In this document: in pieces, positions 1 to 11,524 of the stretch
Layout of the letters: the number at the start of each line of letters is the position of its first letter
Numbering within the stretch: position 1 is the first letter of the stretch
NCBI RefSeq assembly: GCF_022581195.2
Contig: NC_061482.1
Location: forward strand, 13,454,001 to 13,518,000
Source of the DNA: Helicoverpa zea
Lineage: Eukaryota; Arthropoda; Insecta; Lepidoptera; Noctuidae
DNA: 64,000 nt
Reading direction: 5' to 3'
The notes under the pieces: model-generated
Told to the model about the DNA's origin: nothing
What the model saw: the letters and a program-made list of their open reading frames with translations, nothing else
The model's database searches: none
Made by a program: the position numbers and the translations under genes

Positions 1-403
1 AATTTCTCATACCTGTCCTGAACCATAAAGACCTTTTAAAACATTTGTGTTTCGAATCGATCTCAACATAAACAATTAGCAGATGAAGAAATGCGCAGTT
101 TTTAATTACACCCCAGATAATAAAATTCCATTATTTTTATACGCCTGGTAATTTTTTTCGGCGCCTGTGCATAAGTCAAACATTTCTTCAATCCAATTTT
201 GACAAGGTAGTAAAATTTTAACAGTTAATTATTATAGATTAAAACTGAGATGAACAGGTACCTGCACTCAGCTATAAACTCTAAATCGTTTACAGTGGTT
301 TTTGGTTCAGTAATTATTATAATTATGAATTTACGATTTTTTGAATGCAATTCGAAACGTCGAGACTCAGTAGTCGATTTTGAGTTCAAGAAGCAGGCTG
401 ATT
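1..403. other. AT-rich intergenic sequence
   Basis: No coding potential, RNA gene or element boundary was recognised. Bases 393-403 are the left copy of an 11-bp target-site duplication (GCAGGCTGATT) that flanks the retroposon fragment at 404-511. Confidence 0.5.
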
Positions 404-511
404 TATCATCATCATCATCATCTCAGCCATAGGACGTCCACTGCTGAACATAGGCCTCCCCTTTAGATCTCCACAGATACCTGTTGGGAGCGACCTGCAT
501 CCAGCCGATTT
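404..511 (-). mobile_element. 5'-truncated RTE-type LINE, 3' end with (GAT)n tail
   Basis: Read on the minus strand, this 108-bp piece encodes the last residues of an RTE-type ORF2 (GWMQVAPNRYLWRSKG, then EAYVQQWTSYG and stop). The (GAT)n microsatellite follows the stop directly, as at the 3' end of this retrotransposon family. The fragment is bounded by an 11-bp direct repeat GCAGGCTGATT (393-403 and 512-522), a target-site duplication left by reverse-transcribed insertion. Nearly all of the element is missing through 5' truncation. A second copy of the same family lies at 60,802-60,862. Confidence 0.85.
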
Positions 512-522
512 GCAGGCTGATT

Positions 523-1389
523 GTTTAGCTCCAAAATTATTTTAATAAGCAATTGAATATTAACCTAGAAAACCTAGGCTACTCACGGAATAATAAAGTA
601 TAAACCATGTACGGTACTAATAATTTTGTTTTTAAACAAATTGTAAAAAAAAAATCTCCATAAAATATCACCTACCGCGTTTACTATTTAATTAAATCCG
701 AACGGCTCCCACAACCTTTGCACTACTCTTATTAGTAGTACAAAATTATCTTAGCTTCCATTGTCCACAAAGAAAGCACCCCGTGCGCACACACCGCAAT
801 AAAATCTTTCTCAACGTTAAGCGAATATTTCCTTATTTGCATTTCGAAATGGAATCGACCCACAGTTTATTTAGCCGATATAATTAAACAATCAACGTTT
901 AACACTGCCGTTGTCTCGTAAATCATAAATTATATCTCCAGTTAATATGAAATTGGGTTAAGCTTACACCGTAGCGAATGCTTTGGTGTGGAAGAATCGC
1001 GCGCGCAGCGAATGCGTGCTCGTAAAGCTGCTCATGATTATTAAAAAATCGCGCATACTACAAACTTTTAGTTGGTTGATAGTTAGTTTGGGCTCGTTAA
1101 TCAGTATGAAGATGAATGTAAGTAACTACACGTAACAACGATCAGGTATTTTTCCGGTATCAGACCGACTAAAAATTTAAGATGAATACACGATATCCTA
1201 AAAAAACCGACCACCAGGACAACAGTCGGCCGACTCTTTAGTCTGATCTATTAAAGTTCTTGGTTTTTGTATTCAAACGATTGAAAGCCTAGGTGATATT
1301 TATGACGTTTTTAATTATTGAATTGAAAACACTTAAATGTAAACAAAATTAATTATTGTTTTTGCTTTTTTTTTGTGTAGAGGCATTCA
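523..1389. other. Gene-free intergenic stretch
   Basis: AT-rich sequence with scattered stops in all frames. I see no recognisable gene, RNA gene or bounded element. Confidence 0.4.
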
Positions 1390-1735
1390 TTATTAGTTCA
1401 TAGAGCGTGGGTTTGATTCCAGGTCAGGCAATGAGGGAAACAATGAAACTTTTCTAAGTTTGAAGCACTTTCTAAATATAACTTGGACACCAATAACAGT
1501 GTTACGGAAGCACGATAAACCCTGGCTATCGTTTGAACATCTTTAACAGTCGTTACGAGTTGTCAGAAGCTAGTAAATCTGACAACTAGTCTTACCTGGG
1601 GGTATTGGGTGGCCCGGGTAACTGGGTTGAGGGGGTCAGATAGGCAGTCGCTCCTTGTAAAACACTGATACTCAGTTGCATCTTTTGAGACTGGAAGCCG
1701 ATCCCAACATAGTTGGGAAAAGGCTAGGCAGCTAA
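1390..1735 (+). mobile_element. tRNA-related SINE (lepidopteran family with RTE-like tail)
   Basis: The left part carries a pol III B-box-like string (GGGTTTGATTCC near 1,411). The body contains blocks that recur at 33,040-33,262: AGTCGTTACG, GGTATTGGGT.GCCCGGGTAAC, GGTCAGATAG.CAGTCGCTCC, and TGGAAGCCG..CCCAACATA. From established knowledge this resembles a SINE common in moth and butterfly genomes whose tail is shared with RTE LINEs. The terminal GATGATGA tail is missing here, so the 3' end is slightly truncated or diverged. Shorter 3' copies lie at 33,040-33,262 and 37,832-37,910. Confidence 0.7.
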
Positions 1736-4700
1736 GATTCATTGTAAGTTCCTTTATTAAGTAGTCAGGTTTCTTAGTTTATGTTCTTTGTGGTGTAATA
1801 CGCAGCCTCCGAGAGCTAATAAGACATTTCAAACGAGAATTTCTAATTTTCTCTGTGCGTTCAATAGGCCGTAAAACTGGGCAACGCAATATTTCCGGCA
1901 ATTACCTAATTACTATTATTAGTGCGCCTACGGAATTCCTGGGATTAGTCATTTTACGTATTGACTGATTTACATGTAACTTGTGGAAAAGTTTTGAGCA
2001 AAAAGCTTTAGCGGTTCTTATTGCTGTTAACACTTGGAACTGTTTAGAATACCACCATAAATAAAAAGATGTGCAGGCCTGTTCATGCCATGCTACACAT
2101 ATACTTAGACATAGACTTTTTACTTTTGCATTTCAAAAACTACAAAAAATAAACTACTTATCCACATTCAAGTACGTATCCAGCTAAACAAAAAATATTT
2201 TAGCAGTTTGTCGAAGTAATTTTTAATACAAGAAACGTGCCGTGAATAGGAGCTCTTACTCAGATATCAATTTATAAGATACACTTAAAAAGTTATATAC
2301 CTACCTTGCTTAGCAAAGTTACATTGGTAAGGCCTCTAAGCTAAAATACGCACACACTACCGCGTTGACCGTCTCTACTCGCTTTCCCTGGAATCAAACA
2401 CACTCAAGCTATAGCTTTTCCCACAAAGCTACCACGGACTATGCAGGTATTAATGTTTACATGTGCTAAGTCAATAGTTAGTCGAGGAGACTGTTACAGC
2501 TTTTCCTATTTTATAGTGAATATAGTGAACATTTTCCGAGAATCGCAAAAGAGCGCCAATTTTCCAGCCGTAGTTTTTTACTGTGTCCAATATTCGTACG
2601 AGCTTGTCTAGTTTGACTGTAAAATAATATTTAGGGTAACAAAATATTTGTCAAATCTAGTGTAATGTAGGTTTGACGTGTCATTTTGCTAGATAATGAT
2701 GTGTTTCATAAAATCAGTGCAATGATAGACTTTTTAATTGGACATTTTATATGTAGTTAATGTTTGATGATTTTATAGGCTTTCACTCAGGGTTTTCCCC
2801 GCATCATTCAAGGAGAGACTTCTCATGCCAGGAAAAAGCCTAGCGTAAACGTTATTTCTGATGTATAACTTACCTATATTACTGCAGAGTTTGATGTAGG
2901 AGCTAGGAACATCAAAATTTACAAACGTTTCTTAATTTAATTGCAATGACTACAAAACTAAAGAACAACTTCAGAATCACGAGCTTAACAAAACATTACT
3001 ATCACACAATCTACACCACTAGCGTGATCCTCATACATAAACCTGAACAATTACGTCAAAACCCACCATATAGGTACTACTATACACTACTTAACAAATC
3101 TATACATATAATAATAAAAAAATAAATCAAATTCAAATAAAAACGGCCAGCATAGCAGTAAAGCAATTAAAAAGCAAACAATCAGAGTTTACAACACCGG
3201 GTCGTCCCGTACCTAACCGACAATAAAACTGAGGACTTCGGACAGAAAAAAGAGAAAAAAAGAGAACCTATAATTGTTCAGTCGTAAAACGTTGGGTCCT
3301 CGTGATGGTAAAACTCCAGGCAAATGGTATTGAGCACCATTTTTACTAGCATAAAAAGCCTGGTCAAGTAGCTCGACTGCTTAGATTAAATCTAGAGAGT
3401 CGGGATTTTTAAAATTAAGAATTTTGTAAGGTAAATCAGTATTAAGGCTATATGCCTAATATCTTTTTAGAAAACAAAATACCTAAAGAAAAAAGAAAAC
3501 GACTTCGATAAAGCTCATTCCGAATACAAAAAAATATGAGGTGTTACCTATCTTCCCAATTAATTAATCAAGGTATTAAAAATCACACACAGATCGTAAA
3601 CCTACCGCAGTTCACAAACCGAATCTCTCTATTGAAGCAGAGACATCGAACAAATCGCTCCAATCAACGAGACAGCCAAAACATCGAAAGCCGTCAACAA
3701 CTCATATATTTGTCATCGATTCCAAAACCCATTTGTGCATTGTTAACATGCACTCGTATAATTTATCGCCCAATGTCCAACTCTCGGGGCATAAATACTA
3801 AAAACAAAACACTACCGACATCGAAAAAAATGATTAACATTGAAAATGAAGTGTTAATTGTGTAGAAACATTGAAAAATGATCAACATATGTTATATAAA
3901 TAACAATAAATAAAGTTTCGAAATACAGTTTAAATAATAATAAGTGCAAGACTGAGGTTCCAATAAAAAAACAACGTGTTATTAATTTCGTGGTTGTAGA
4001 GGTGTGAGTTCGTGGCACAGAGGCGTCTGTGGAGATGCCTCAATTTTGATTTATTACCATTCTTTAATTTTTTACATTGATTTTAAATATATTTCCGAAA
4101 ATTAATATGGAACATTCAATTCAATATACATCGTCAAACAGAAATGATGTATCAGTTATTAGAAGGTATTCAGAATATGTGTTAAAAGGCTATTGTTTTC
4201 AAACAATATTAACACTGCGACAGTAGCTGAATGCGAAATAGAGAGAATTTGCTAAATTGTCGTCCAAAATGATATGCAATTAATTTGGAAATAGGACAGT
4301 TATCATTTTACATTCGGGGTTTACAGAATTTGTAATCGAAATCTTACAAATTAGGTATTACATTTTCATCATAACACTTAATTTATGAATTTAAAAATGT
4401 CAAATATCACTTGGAATGCCATTAAAAACTACGTGAGCGATCCATTGAGATTAATCATTGGAATTAATAAAATACTCGTTCTTAGCATACAATTGACCTT
4501 CAATTGAAAATTAAAAGACATTCAATGGTTTGAATTAACTTTTGATATTTGTTTTACTATATTTAATATTTTCCTGCACATTGGGAACAAAACGATACAG
4601 AAATGTTATGTGAACATTAATCAAATATGTACAATGCTTTTAATCAGATCAATTTGTTTGTTATACCAAATATATCTACGTATCAAATTACAAAACAATG

Positions 4701-5104
4701 TATGAATCATAAAATATTTTTGAACAACATATGAGCAATTAATGAAGCTCATTTTGGTAAATTGATACGTATCATAATTTTGACTTATTTTATACGCAAA
4801 TGTATTGAATCAAGAATTAATTACAATAAGCTTTGATTCATATTTAAGCTAAATTGAATTTTAGTTTTAGTGTAAATACATATGTATGTAATTATGAATA
4901 CTTACATATTTTATATTTTCTTGTTGTAAAAGCTTTTTATATTTTTGTTTTAAACAAAATAATAATCAAAAGGCCTAAAAAAATAATTGTTCAATTTACT
5001 CAAACAAATATTTAAACAAAAAATGAAAACATTTTTCAAAAACAAAAAATAAAGTAATCTCTAAAGATTTCTCTGCGCAAGCTTCAATTCCGAAGCAGAG
5101 TTTG
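1736..5104. other. Gene-free intergenic stretch
   Basis: Very AT-rich, with many short runs of A and T. One 109-codon open frame (3,536-3,865) has no recognisable domain and AT-driven composition, so I do not call it. No element ends were identified. Confidence 0.4.
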
Positions 5105-5230
5105 ACTTACGACTCAGGTCTAAATAACTGCCGGCCACTCATTACATTCCGAGTCGCTATTTGCATAACTATTGGAATCGAACCTGGGACCCAACGGTGT
5201 GTGTTTAGCCTGATGTATGAGCTGTGGACG
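5060..5230 (-). mobile_element. Possible tRNA-related SINE fragment
   Basis: On the minus strand the segment contains GGTTCGATTCC, a match to a pol III B box, inside a locally GC-richer block. Flanking sequence does not fold as a cloverleaf and no A box is clear, so a functional tRNA is unlikely. A second segment with the same kind of minus-strand B box lies near 14,335. The assignment rests on the B box and composition only. Confidence 0.35.
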
Positions 5231-5880
5231 TTAAACGCGTTCGCTGTTTCATTGGAGTCTTTTTTTTTTCGTTGCAAAATCATATCTGTTGTTTTCTTAA
5301 TATTGAACTTTATTGGGGTTCTTATTTAATACAAAAAAAAAAAACTAAACACACTTTTAAACAAAAAAGTATTAGTATTATATTCTCGGAAAAACACATA
5401 AAACAACTCGGAAGACCTAAGTAAGCAACTAACAAAAACAACCTCACAAAATAGGTCTATATAAACAAACAACAAATTATCTTGTATGTATAATTCCTTT
5501 GAACAACGGCCCACGCAAATCGCGATCGAAAATATCATCCATTAAAAATATAGCGTACCGAAATAAACTGCCCTTATCGAATGTAGAACACTAGGTCAAG
5601 TTAAGTATGACAATCGATACTCAGGTTAAAACAAATGAAGGGACGATTCAATCGAGTAAAATCGGATAAATCGCATTAATTAATCGCAGACGTGGGACAA
5701 AGGGATTGTGCATTGCTCAAAACAATGGCATTTGTAGTCCTTTTGTTTATCGGTTTCTATTGACTGTATTAATAAAGCGTATTTATGGACTTTGCGATTA
5801 TATAAATATAGAAAGTTGTGATTATTCTGGTCACCTGTGTAAGTAAAAATGTTCATAATGAAAAAAAAAAACTTAATTTA
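5231..5880. other. Gene-free intergenic stretch
   Basis: AT-rich sequence with homopolymer runs. I see no gene or bounded element. Confidence 0.4.
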
Positions 5881-5894
5881 TCTACACTTAGCGC

Positions 5895-5936
5895 TTAGCG
5901 TAGTGTAAAGATTAAGTAATCTTTACACTACGCTAA
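5895..5936. repeat. Perfect inverted repeat (20-bp arms, 2-nt spacer)
   Basis: Arms 5,895-5,914 (TTAGCGTAGTGTAAAGATTA) and 5,917-5,936 are exact reverse complements separated by AG, giving the centre TTAAGTAA. Overlapping shorter copies of the same strings (GCTTAGCGTA before, TACGCTAAGC after) lie on both sides. A second perfect hairpin with an identical centre follows 18 bp later. Confidence 0.95.
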
Positions 5937-5954
5937 TATACGCTAAGCTACGCT

Positions 5955-6012
5955 AATTAATTTGAGCAATCATGACAATTTAAGTAAATTGTCATGATTG
6001 CTCAAATTAATT
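5955..6012. repeat. Perfect inverted repeat (28-bp arms, 2-nt spacer)
   Basis: Arms 5,955-5,982 and 5,985-6,012 are exact reverse complements (left arm begins AATTAATTTGAGC) around an AG spacer. The centre is TTAAGTAA, the same as in the preceding hairpin. Exact pairing over 28 bp implies a recent origin or active maintenance. Confidence 0.95.
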
Positions 6013-6672
6013 TCTAAATCTGTATGTTAGAAACAATGCAATATTGAATTAAAAGGGTGTGTCCTGCAAGGGTAAATCGCAGTAAACGCAGATGTGAAGC
6101 GACAGGATATACGCCGCGCTATACCTCGCGATGGTACGTAGGCCATCTTAAAATAAATCGTCAATTTGTTGTTTTCGCGTCACAGCGCGCCGCTTCGCGA
6201 TCGCTTCCGAGTCGCTTACACAGGGCATAATAACTATTAAGGTAATCTGTGGTAATACCCTAATACTATAGGGTATCTGATCGAATCGCTTCGAATTTCG
6301 AATACCTATCGAATAGAATTTCGGCTAATACTCGTACCAAGTACACATTATTACCATACACTCATGCAATTAATGTGTAGCTATTAGAGCTCTATAAAGC
6401 AGCATCACAATTCAATTCAAATGAAATTGAAATTGATACATATTTTCTCAATAATTATTGTTTGAAATCCCATCGTATTTCACCTGTATTGCATTTCAGA
6501 CTCAAATACAGCCCAACATTAGTATTTAATTTTTACACCACGCGAGTCATAAATAAATATTAGCTGTATTTTGCATTTCAGGGACTCGTTTTCATTTTCT
6601 TGTTTAACTTGAAAAGGGTTAAAAAGCATAAGTAAATACAGGTTTTATATTTCTGAAAAGAGTGCAACCTTA
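6013..6672. other. Gene-free intergenic stretch
   Basis: Includes a short GC-richer block (6,050-6,230, e.g. CGCGCCGCTTCGCGATCGC) with no ORF or domain I recognise. The rest is AT-rich. Confidence 0.4.
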
Positions 6673-7062
6673 GGGTGCGTCCACATCTGGCGAATGCGCC
6701 GCGAATGCGCAGCACGCGAGCCGATCGCGAGCTGTCCGCGAGCTGCGCGCGTGCAGTCACTGCAATAGATCGGTGCGCCTCTTTAGCGCAACTCACGCAA
6801 GGCTCGTATAGAGCGCGCGAGCGGCGCGCGATCTGCGCGCAATCAGTTCTCGCCCTTACAGTTCCGTATATTGGCTCAGTACTATCGAAGATGGCAGACG
6901 ACGCGCGCCGCCTGCGCGCCGCTCGCGTGCGGCGCTTAGGTCGCGCGCGAGCTGCGCGCGGGCGGCGCAGAAGCGGCGCACGAACAAAAATGCACGCGCG
7001 CAGCTCGCGGACAGCTCGCGATCGGCTCGCGTGCTGCGCATTCGCCAGATGTGGACGCACCC
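6673..7062. mobile_element. GC-rich MITE with long terminal inverted repeats
   Basis: The element begins GGGTGCGTCCACATCTGGCG and ends with its reverse complement CGCCAGATGTGGACGCACCC. Inverted identity continues inward for about 75 bp (AGCACGCGAGCCGATCGCGA and so on), interrupted by one 11-bp direct duplication (CGCGAATGCGC) in the left arm. The interior is strikingly rich in CG and GCGC in an otherwise AT-rich window. The flanks TTA and TTT could be a decayed 3-bp target duplication of the PIF/Harbinger type, but this is uncertain. Long open frames here on both strands are artefacts of CG-rich composition. Non-autonomous: no transposase. Confidence 0.85.
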
Positions 7063-9748
7063 TTTCACGCGATGGGACATTACATTTTATTTGTACTTTG
7101 TAGTAGAATTTTCTAAATGGTTTTTATGAAATAAGCGAGAATATGAAAGATTAGAATGCGGCAAATTCGTAAAAGTGTGATCATTTATTAATTTTGGTTT
7201 GGATTATTTGAAAGTGGTATTTGTAACGATTGAAGTAAAAGGCACGCGAAAGTATGCTTTTCTTCTGTTCTCCTACGATGTTGATAGGAACAAGCATATC
7301 TAACTTTCGCTTTTATAATATTATGATTTATGGATAACTTGGCGGCTTTTCATAAGCTTATCTTTTTCGAAATTACATAAAAATCAGGATTTACTGTCCT
7401 ATTATCATAATATATACTTAGATATTCTATTTTTAATTTACCATGCAATTACTATAATTATTTTGAACAGTAGCAAGTTATTTCGGCACTATTATTACAC
7501 TGTGTCCTAATTTCGGTGACAAAAAATGCTACAGACAATTATTAAAGGTGGTGTTTTTGCAAAATTGACCAAAAAAGTACGCGTCATTGTTATTTTTGGG
7601 ATTGTCCGCTCGTTTTATTTTAAGTATAGCCCTAACATAACACTTTGGAGATGTTGAAGGAATAGGGTTCCGTGTGAATTTTGAAATTATCAAATATTGA
7701 TCGAGTTGTTTGCAGTTTGCATATTCAGTACCTACGTAAGTTTTGGCAATACGTATTTTTGAGGAATTTATGAACTTATGTATTTAAATGTATATTGAAA
7801 TAATTAAAATATTAAACGTTGTCTGAGTTGATTTTATCAGTTAATGTTGATATTATAATAGAAGGGCGATACAAAAACTGGCTCAGATTGGCTGGATTAT
7901 TAGATACCTTTTTATTGTCTGTCGGTGCACTTCAGGAACAGGAACTCTATCATATCTTCTATCTATATCTTCCCATGGATGCCAGCTGCAAAGAAGTCTG
8001 TATGTTCAGAACCATGTCCACCGAGCAATTTTTTTCCACGCGCTACCGTAAAACTAAGACTCAAACTATACCGCTCACACTCTTATAAAAAATAAACATT
8101 TATAACACACTCGAACCTCTATTATTCTGAGTAGCAGAAAAAATATAACACCCCAATAGTCCAATAAAAGTAGGATTTATTTGATCTTTATTTCAGATAT
8201 TAATAGTCAAAGTTTCTTGGAAGGTTGGCCCTCTGTTCTCACGGAATACTGACTTGTAACCGTTTGATTGAGTTAACAGTAATAAATAGTTGATTACAGG
8301 GCAGGCGCCGTCGTCGTAAATGTATATAGTGTGGTTTATTATTCACGTAAATATTGTGCTCGTCGTTTTGGGTGGACGTTTTTTGATTTCGCTCATTCCG
8401 TTGTATGACCTGCGACGTCGAACGAAGATTTTTATGATAATACAATTACATTTTTTGTGTCTTACAAGTATGAATACTGGAGGCATGTAGGTACCTTGTA
8501 GAATGCATTGGGTGGGTCTGAATGAATGCATGTAGTATGTGTCATATAATGTAATGAAGATTCTTCTTGAGGGCTCGTCGCCAATCAGTTTTTGCTGAGC
8601 ACAAAGGCACTCGCAGTTACAGAAACCATTTAGCAGTACACAAGTGCGTCGCTCGAACAATTCACATTAAATTATATGACACTACGTTGCAATTTAAAAT
8701 CGTTCTGAAGTACTTTGATATACTGATAGCCAATTATAGTTTCAATTTAGGTATAAAACATTGGAATAAACGTCGTTTGCGATGCTATCGGAATATTGTT
8801 GTAGAAGTTAATAGCACCTGAGTATTGCTGATCATTATTATTTTCTTATTCAAATAGCAATTCAAACTGACGACAGCATTGTAAGATAAAGAGTAGAGTT
8901 TAGCTATTGGTGTAAATTAAATGAATTTAAGATGAAGTAACTAAATTCTTTACGAGCCTAATTCACGAGGAATTATAGGACAGTTCCAATATACAGCTCA
9001 ATCACACCTACCATTGATTGATAGATTGAACACTTTAAATTCTTTATTAACACTAACTATATTAATTTCTACGTCCGCTCCAATCTCGGTGCTAAAACAC
9101 TTATGAAACTGTAAAATCAGGTGTTTTAGGTCATAAACGAGTTAAAAGCTACAACAATATTACGAAATTAATCGATAATAATGATTTAACGAGCACTCAC
9201 TTAACAGTTTACGAGTAGATAAGCTTAATTATTTTGTACTAGGTTTAATGAAACACTAGTTATTTCCCGATATTTCACTTGTTATTGCGGGAACTGTTTC
9301 GTGCACTTGGATAAAAGCTTTCTATCATCCCTGACCTATCTTTATGTCAAATTGCTCAATTGGATTAAGCATTTATTGTGATAGAAAAAATATTGGGCTC
9401 ATGTGATTTCATCGATTGCACCTTAGTTCTTCGGAAACAAAGTTAAATAACCTCACGTTCTAGCAATAAGAGAGGCATCCCGAAATTTCCACGGAGTTTC
9501 TCGCTCGTTCTTCTCTATAGGAAGATAGACTTTTGGAAAAGGCAACTAGTATTTACATATTATATTTTTGACTTCATAAGTGCCTGCAAAGGTCTGAATA
9601 AAATAATATGATTTGACTTCCATCGCGTTACGTTTTCCTTCACCTTAACAAAAAGCTCTTCATCAATTCACCACTACACAGCATCTTTATCACATTGAAC
9701 CATTTAACTCCATACACACGTACCTACTCTAATTGTAAAACATGTAAA
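7063..9748. other. Gene-free intergenic stretch
   Basis: Open frames of 89 (7,819-8,088), 105 (8,343-8,660, minus) and 84 codons (8,567-8,821) show no recognisable domain and overlap one another on opposite strands. I do not call them. No element ends were recognised. Confidence 0.4.
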
Positions 9749-9908
9749 CTTGCGACCAGTGGCGGATTTACCAATAGGCCAAGTAGGCCAGTGCCTAGAG
9801 CGGCAGATTTAGAGGGGCGGCAAATTTTGCGAATTTTTTTACAGTTTTTTTTTTATAATTATACGAGTACACAATCCATATATAAATAAACGATTAATAA
9901 ACTCACTG

Positions 9909-10177
9909 TAATATATGCTTAGGTTTATGTGATCATGAATTTTAAAATATTCCAATAGCGTTTCAATAAAAATAAATTGAAAAATCCGCTCGCTTCGCTC
10001 GCGGTTTCTTCATCTTTTCTGGTTTATTCTGCGCTCTTTGAGTCCAATCTAACAAAAAGTTAAAGCACCGAAGTAGCAAAAACATCTGACGCTCTACGCT
10101 GACGATTTCTAAGCTGTTCAGGAGGTGGAGGACTTTTGTGTCCCAAATAATTTCGCTTTTGTGTCCTCAAAACTCAA
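9909..10177 (+). repeat. Left copy of 269-bp direct repeat flanking the LINE
   Basis: This block (starting TAATATATGCTTAGG) recurs at 12,821-13,089 with the same length. Differences are two scattered substitutions and one replaced 9-nt patch (GTTCAGGAG versus AGATTTTAA). It is part of the hAT-like element and directly abuts the LINE insertion, so it is best read as a very long target-site duplication. Confidence 0.85.
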
Positions 10178-10778
10178 CAAATTAAATATTAAAATTCCTC
10201 CAAAACAGGAAATATGGTCTATAGTGCAAGCTTACTCACCAACAGAGCAGTCATCTACTTTAGAAATCGATGCATTTTACTCAACTCTCAACATCGCCCT
10301 AAAAAAGTACACATACGAACACTGCATAGTAATGGGAGATTTCAATGCTCAGATTGGAAGTCCACGAAATGGAGAAGATATTGTACTTGGCCCTTACATC
10401 AGAGGGAAAAGAACAAGGAGCGGACAAAAACTAATAGAAATGGCGATGGAAAATAACATGAGGATAATGAACAGCCTATTCAAGAAAAGAACTTCAAAAA
10501 GATGGACTTGGGAATCGCCAGGCGGCAGTTTCAAAAACGAAATTGATTACATCTTAACAAATAGACCAAAATTAATTGACGACTGCGGCACCATTTATCT
10601 AAATTTTAATAGCGACCACCGAGTCCTCAGAGCACGTCTGAGCAGGTCAATGGGCACTATTAAAAGTCGACCCTTCAAAGTCAGAAGACCAACACCAAAT
10701 AACAAACAAATGTTAAACACCATCAAAGACAAACTGAAATTAGTGACAGAATCATCTCAATCATCTTTGAGGGTATAA
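10178..10778 (+). pseudogene. Endonuclease portion of RTE ORF2, truncated
   Basis: The open frame reads about 200 codons in the endonuclease domain up to a stop at 10,776. It keeps the MGDFNAQ segment (D and N of the active site) and the terminal SDH. The upstream catalytic glutamate region is absent because insertion was 5'-truncated. Codons before about 10,178 belong to the host repeat and are not part of the protein. The frame then shifts relative to the next segment. Confidence 0.8.
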
Positions 10779-10813
10779 ATACTCAGCAGAAGTACAACAT
10801 ACTACATGAAATA

Positions 10814-11065
10814 TTGACATTGAGACCAGAACCTGATACTAAATATAATACGAAGGATAAGAAAAACTTGTCAGAGAAAGTAATTACACTCCTAGAAGCA
10901 AGATCAAAACTGTTAAATACTACAAAGAAAACAAAAATTATCAGAAACAAAATAAGCGAAATAAGTAAAGGAATCAAAAACCAAATAAGAAAAGACAGAG
11001 AACGCACTAGGCGTGAAACTTTTGAAAAATACGTAAGCAAAACCGGAGGTATTAAAAAGCTCTAA
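10814..11065 (+). pseudogene. Linker segment of RTE ORF2, frameshifted
   Basis: A lysine- and arginine-rich stretch (KKTKIIRNKISEISKGIKNQ, later RKDRERTRRETF) between endonuclease and reverse transcriptase lies in a different frame from both neighbours. The position and basic composition match the spacer between the domains of RTE proteins. It ends at a stop, and further coding resumes at 11,101 in yet another frame. Confidence 0.7.
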
Positions 11066-11100
11066 AAACTTTAAAAGAAAAGAAAAACTGGATACCCAAT

Positions 11101-11523
11101 ATGAAAGACCGACTTTCGAAAACGAAAACAAAAAGATATGATATACTGTCAATAGCAACTACATTCTACGAAAACCTTTACTCCAGCAAGAACCAAATAG
11201 TAAACACCGACTTAAATAACACCGACGCGGTTCCACCTATACTAATAGAAGAAATATACAAGGCAATAGAAACACAGAAGAAGGATAAAGCTCCCGGCCC
11301 TGATAATATCAGCAACGAATTACTTACAGATTGTAAAAACGAGCTAGTACCACTACTTAAACACATTTTCAACGACATATTGCACACCGAGGAAATTCCT
11401 GCACAGTGGACTACATCAACAATAATCCTACTCTATAAAAAGGGGGACAAAGGAGAAATTAACAACTACAGACCAATAAGCCTAATGTCGAACATTACAA
11501 ATTTTTTGCAAAAATTGTCCTAA
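11101..11523 (+). pseudogene. Reverse transcriptase N-terminal part of RTE ORF2
   Basis: Contains the fingers motifs KAPGPDNI and NNYRPISLMSN, normally followed by a K-ILARRL-type segment; here the frame breaks at LQKLS-stop. Downstream sequence in the next frame continues the domain (RRITKTLDE, QAGFRSG), showing a single-site frameshift near 11,510. Confidence 0.85.
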
Positions 11524-11524
11524 G

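Noticed and set aside
3536..3865. 109-codon open frame
   Set aside because: No domain, AT-driven amino-acid composition, no splice or promoter context.
6578..7103. Arg/Ala-rich open frames of 142-160 codons on both strands
   Set aside because: They lie inside the GC-rich inverted-repeat MITE; CG-rich sequence has few stops, and the mirrored frames encode near-identical strings because of the inverted arms.
8239..8821. Overlapping open frames of 68-105 codons on both strands
   Set aside because: Mutually overlapping on opposite strands with no recognisable motif.
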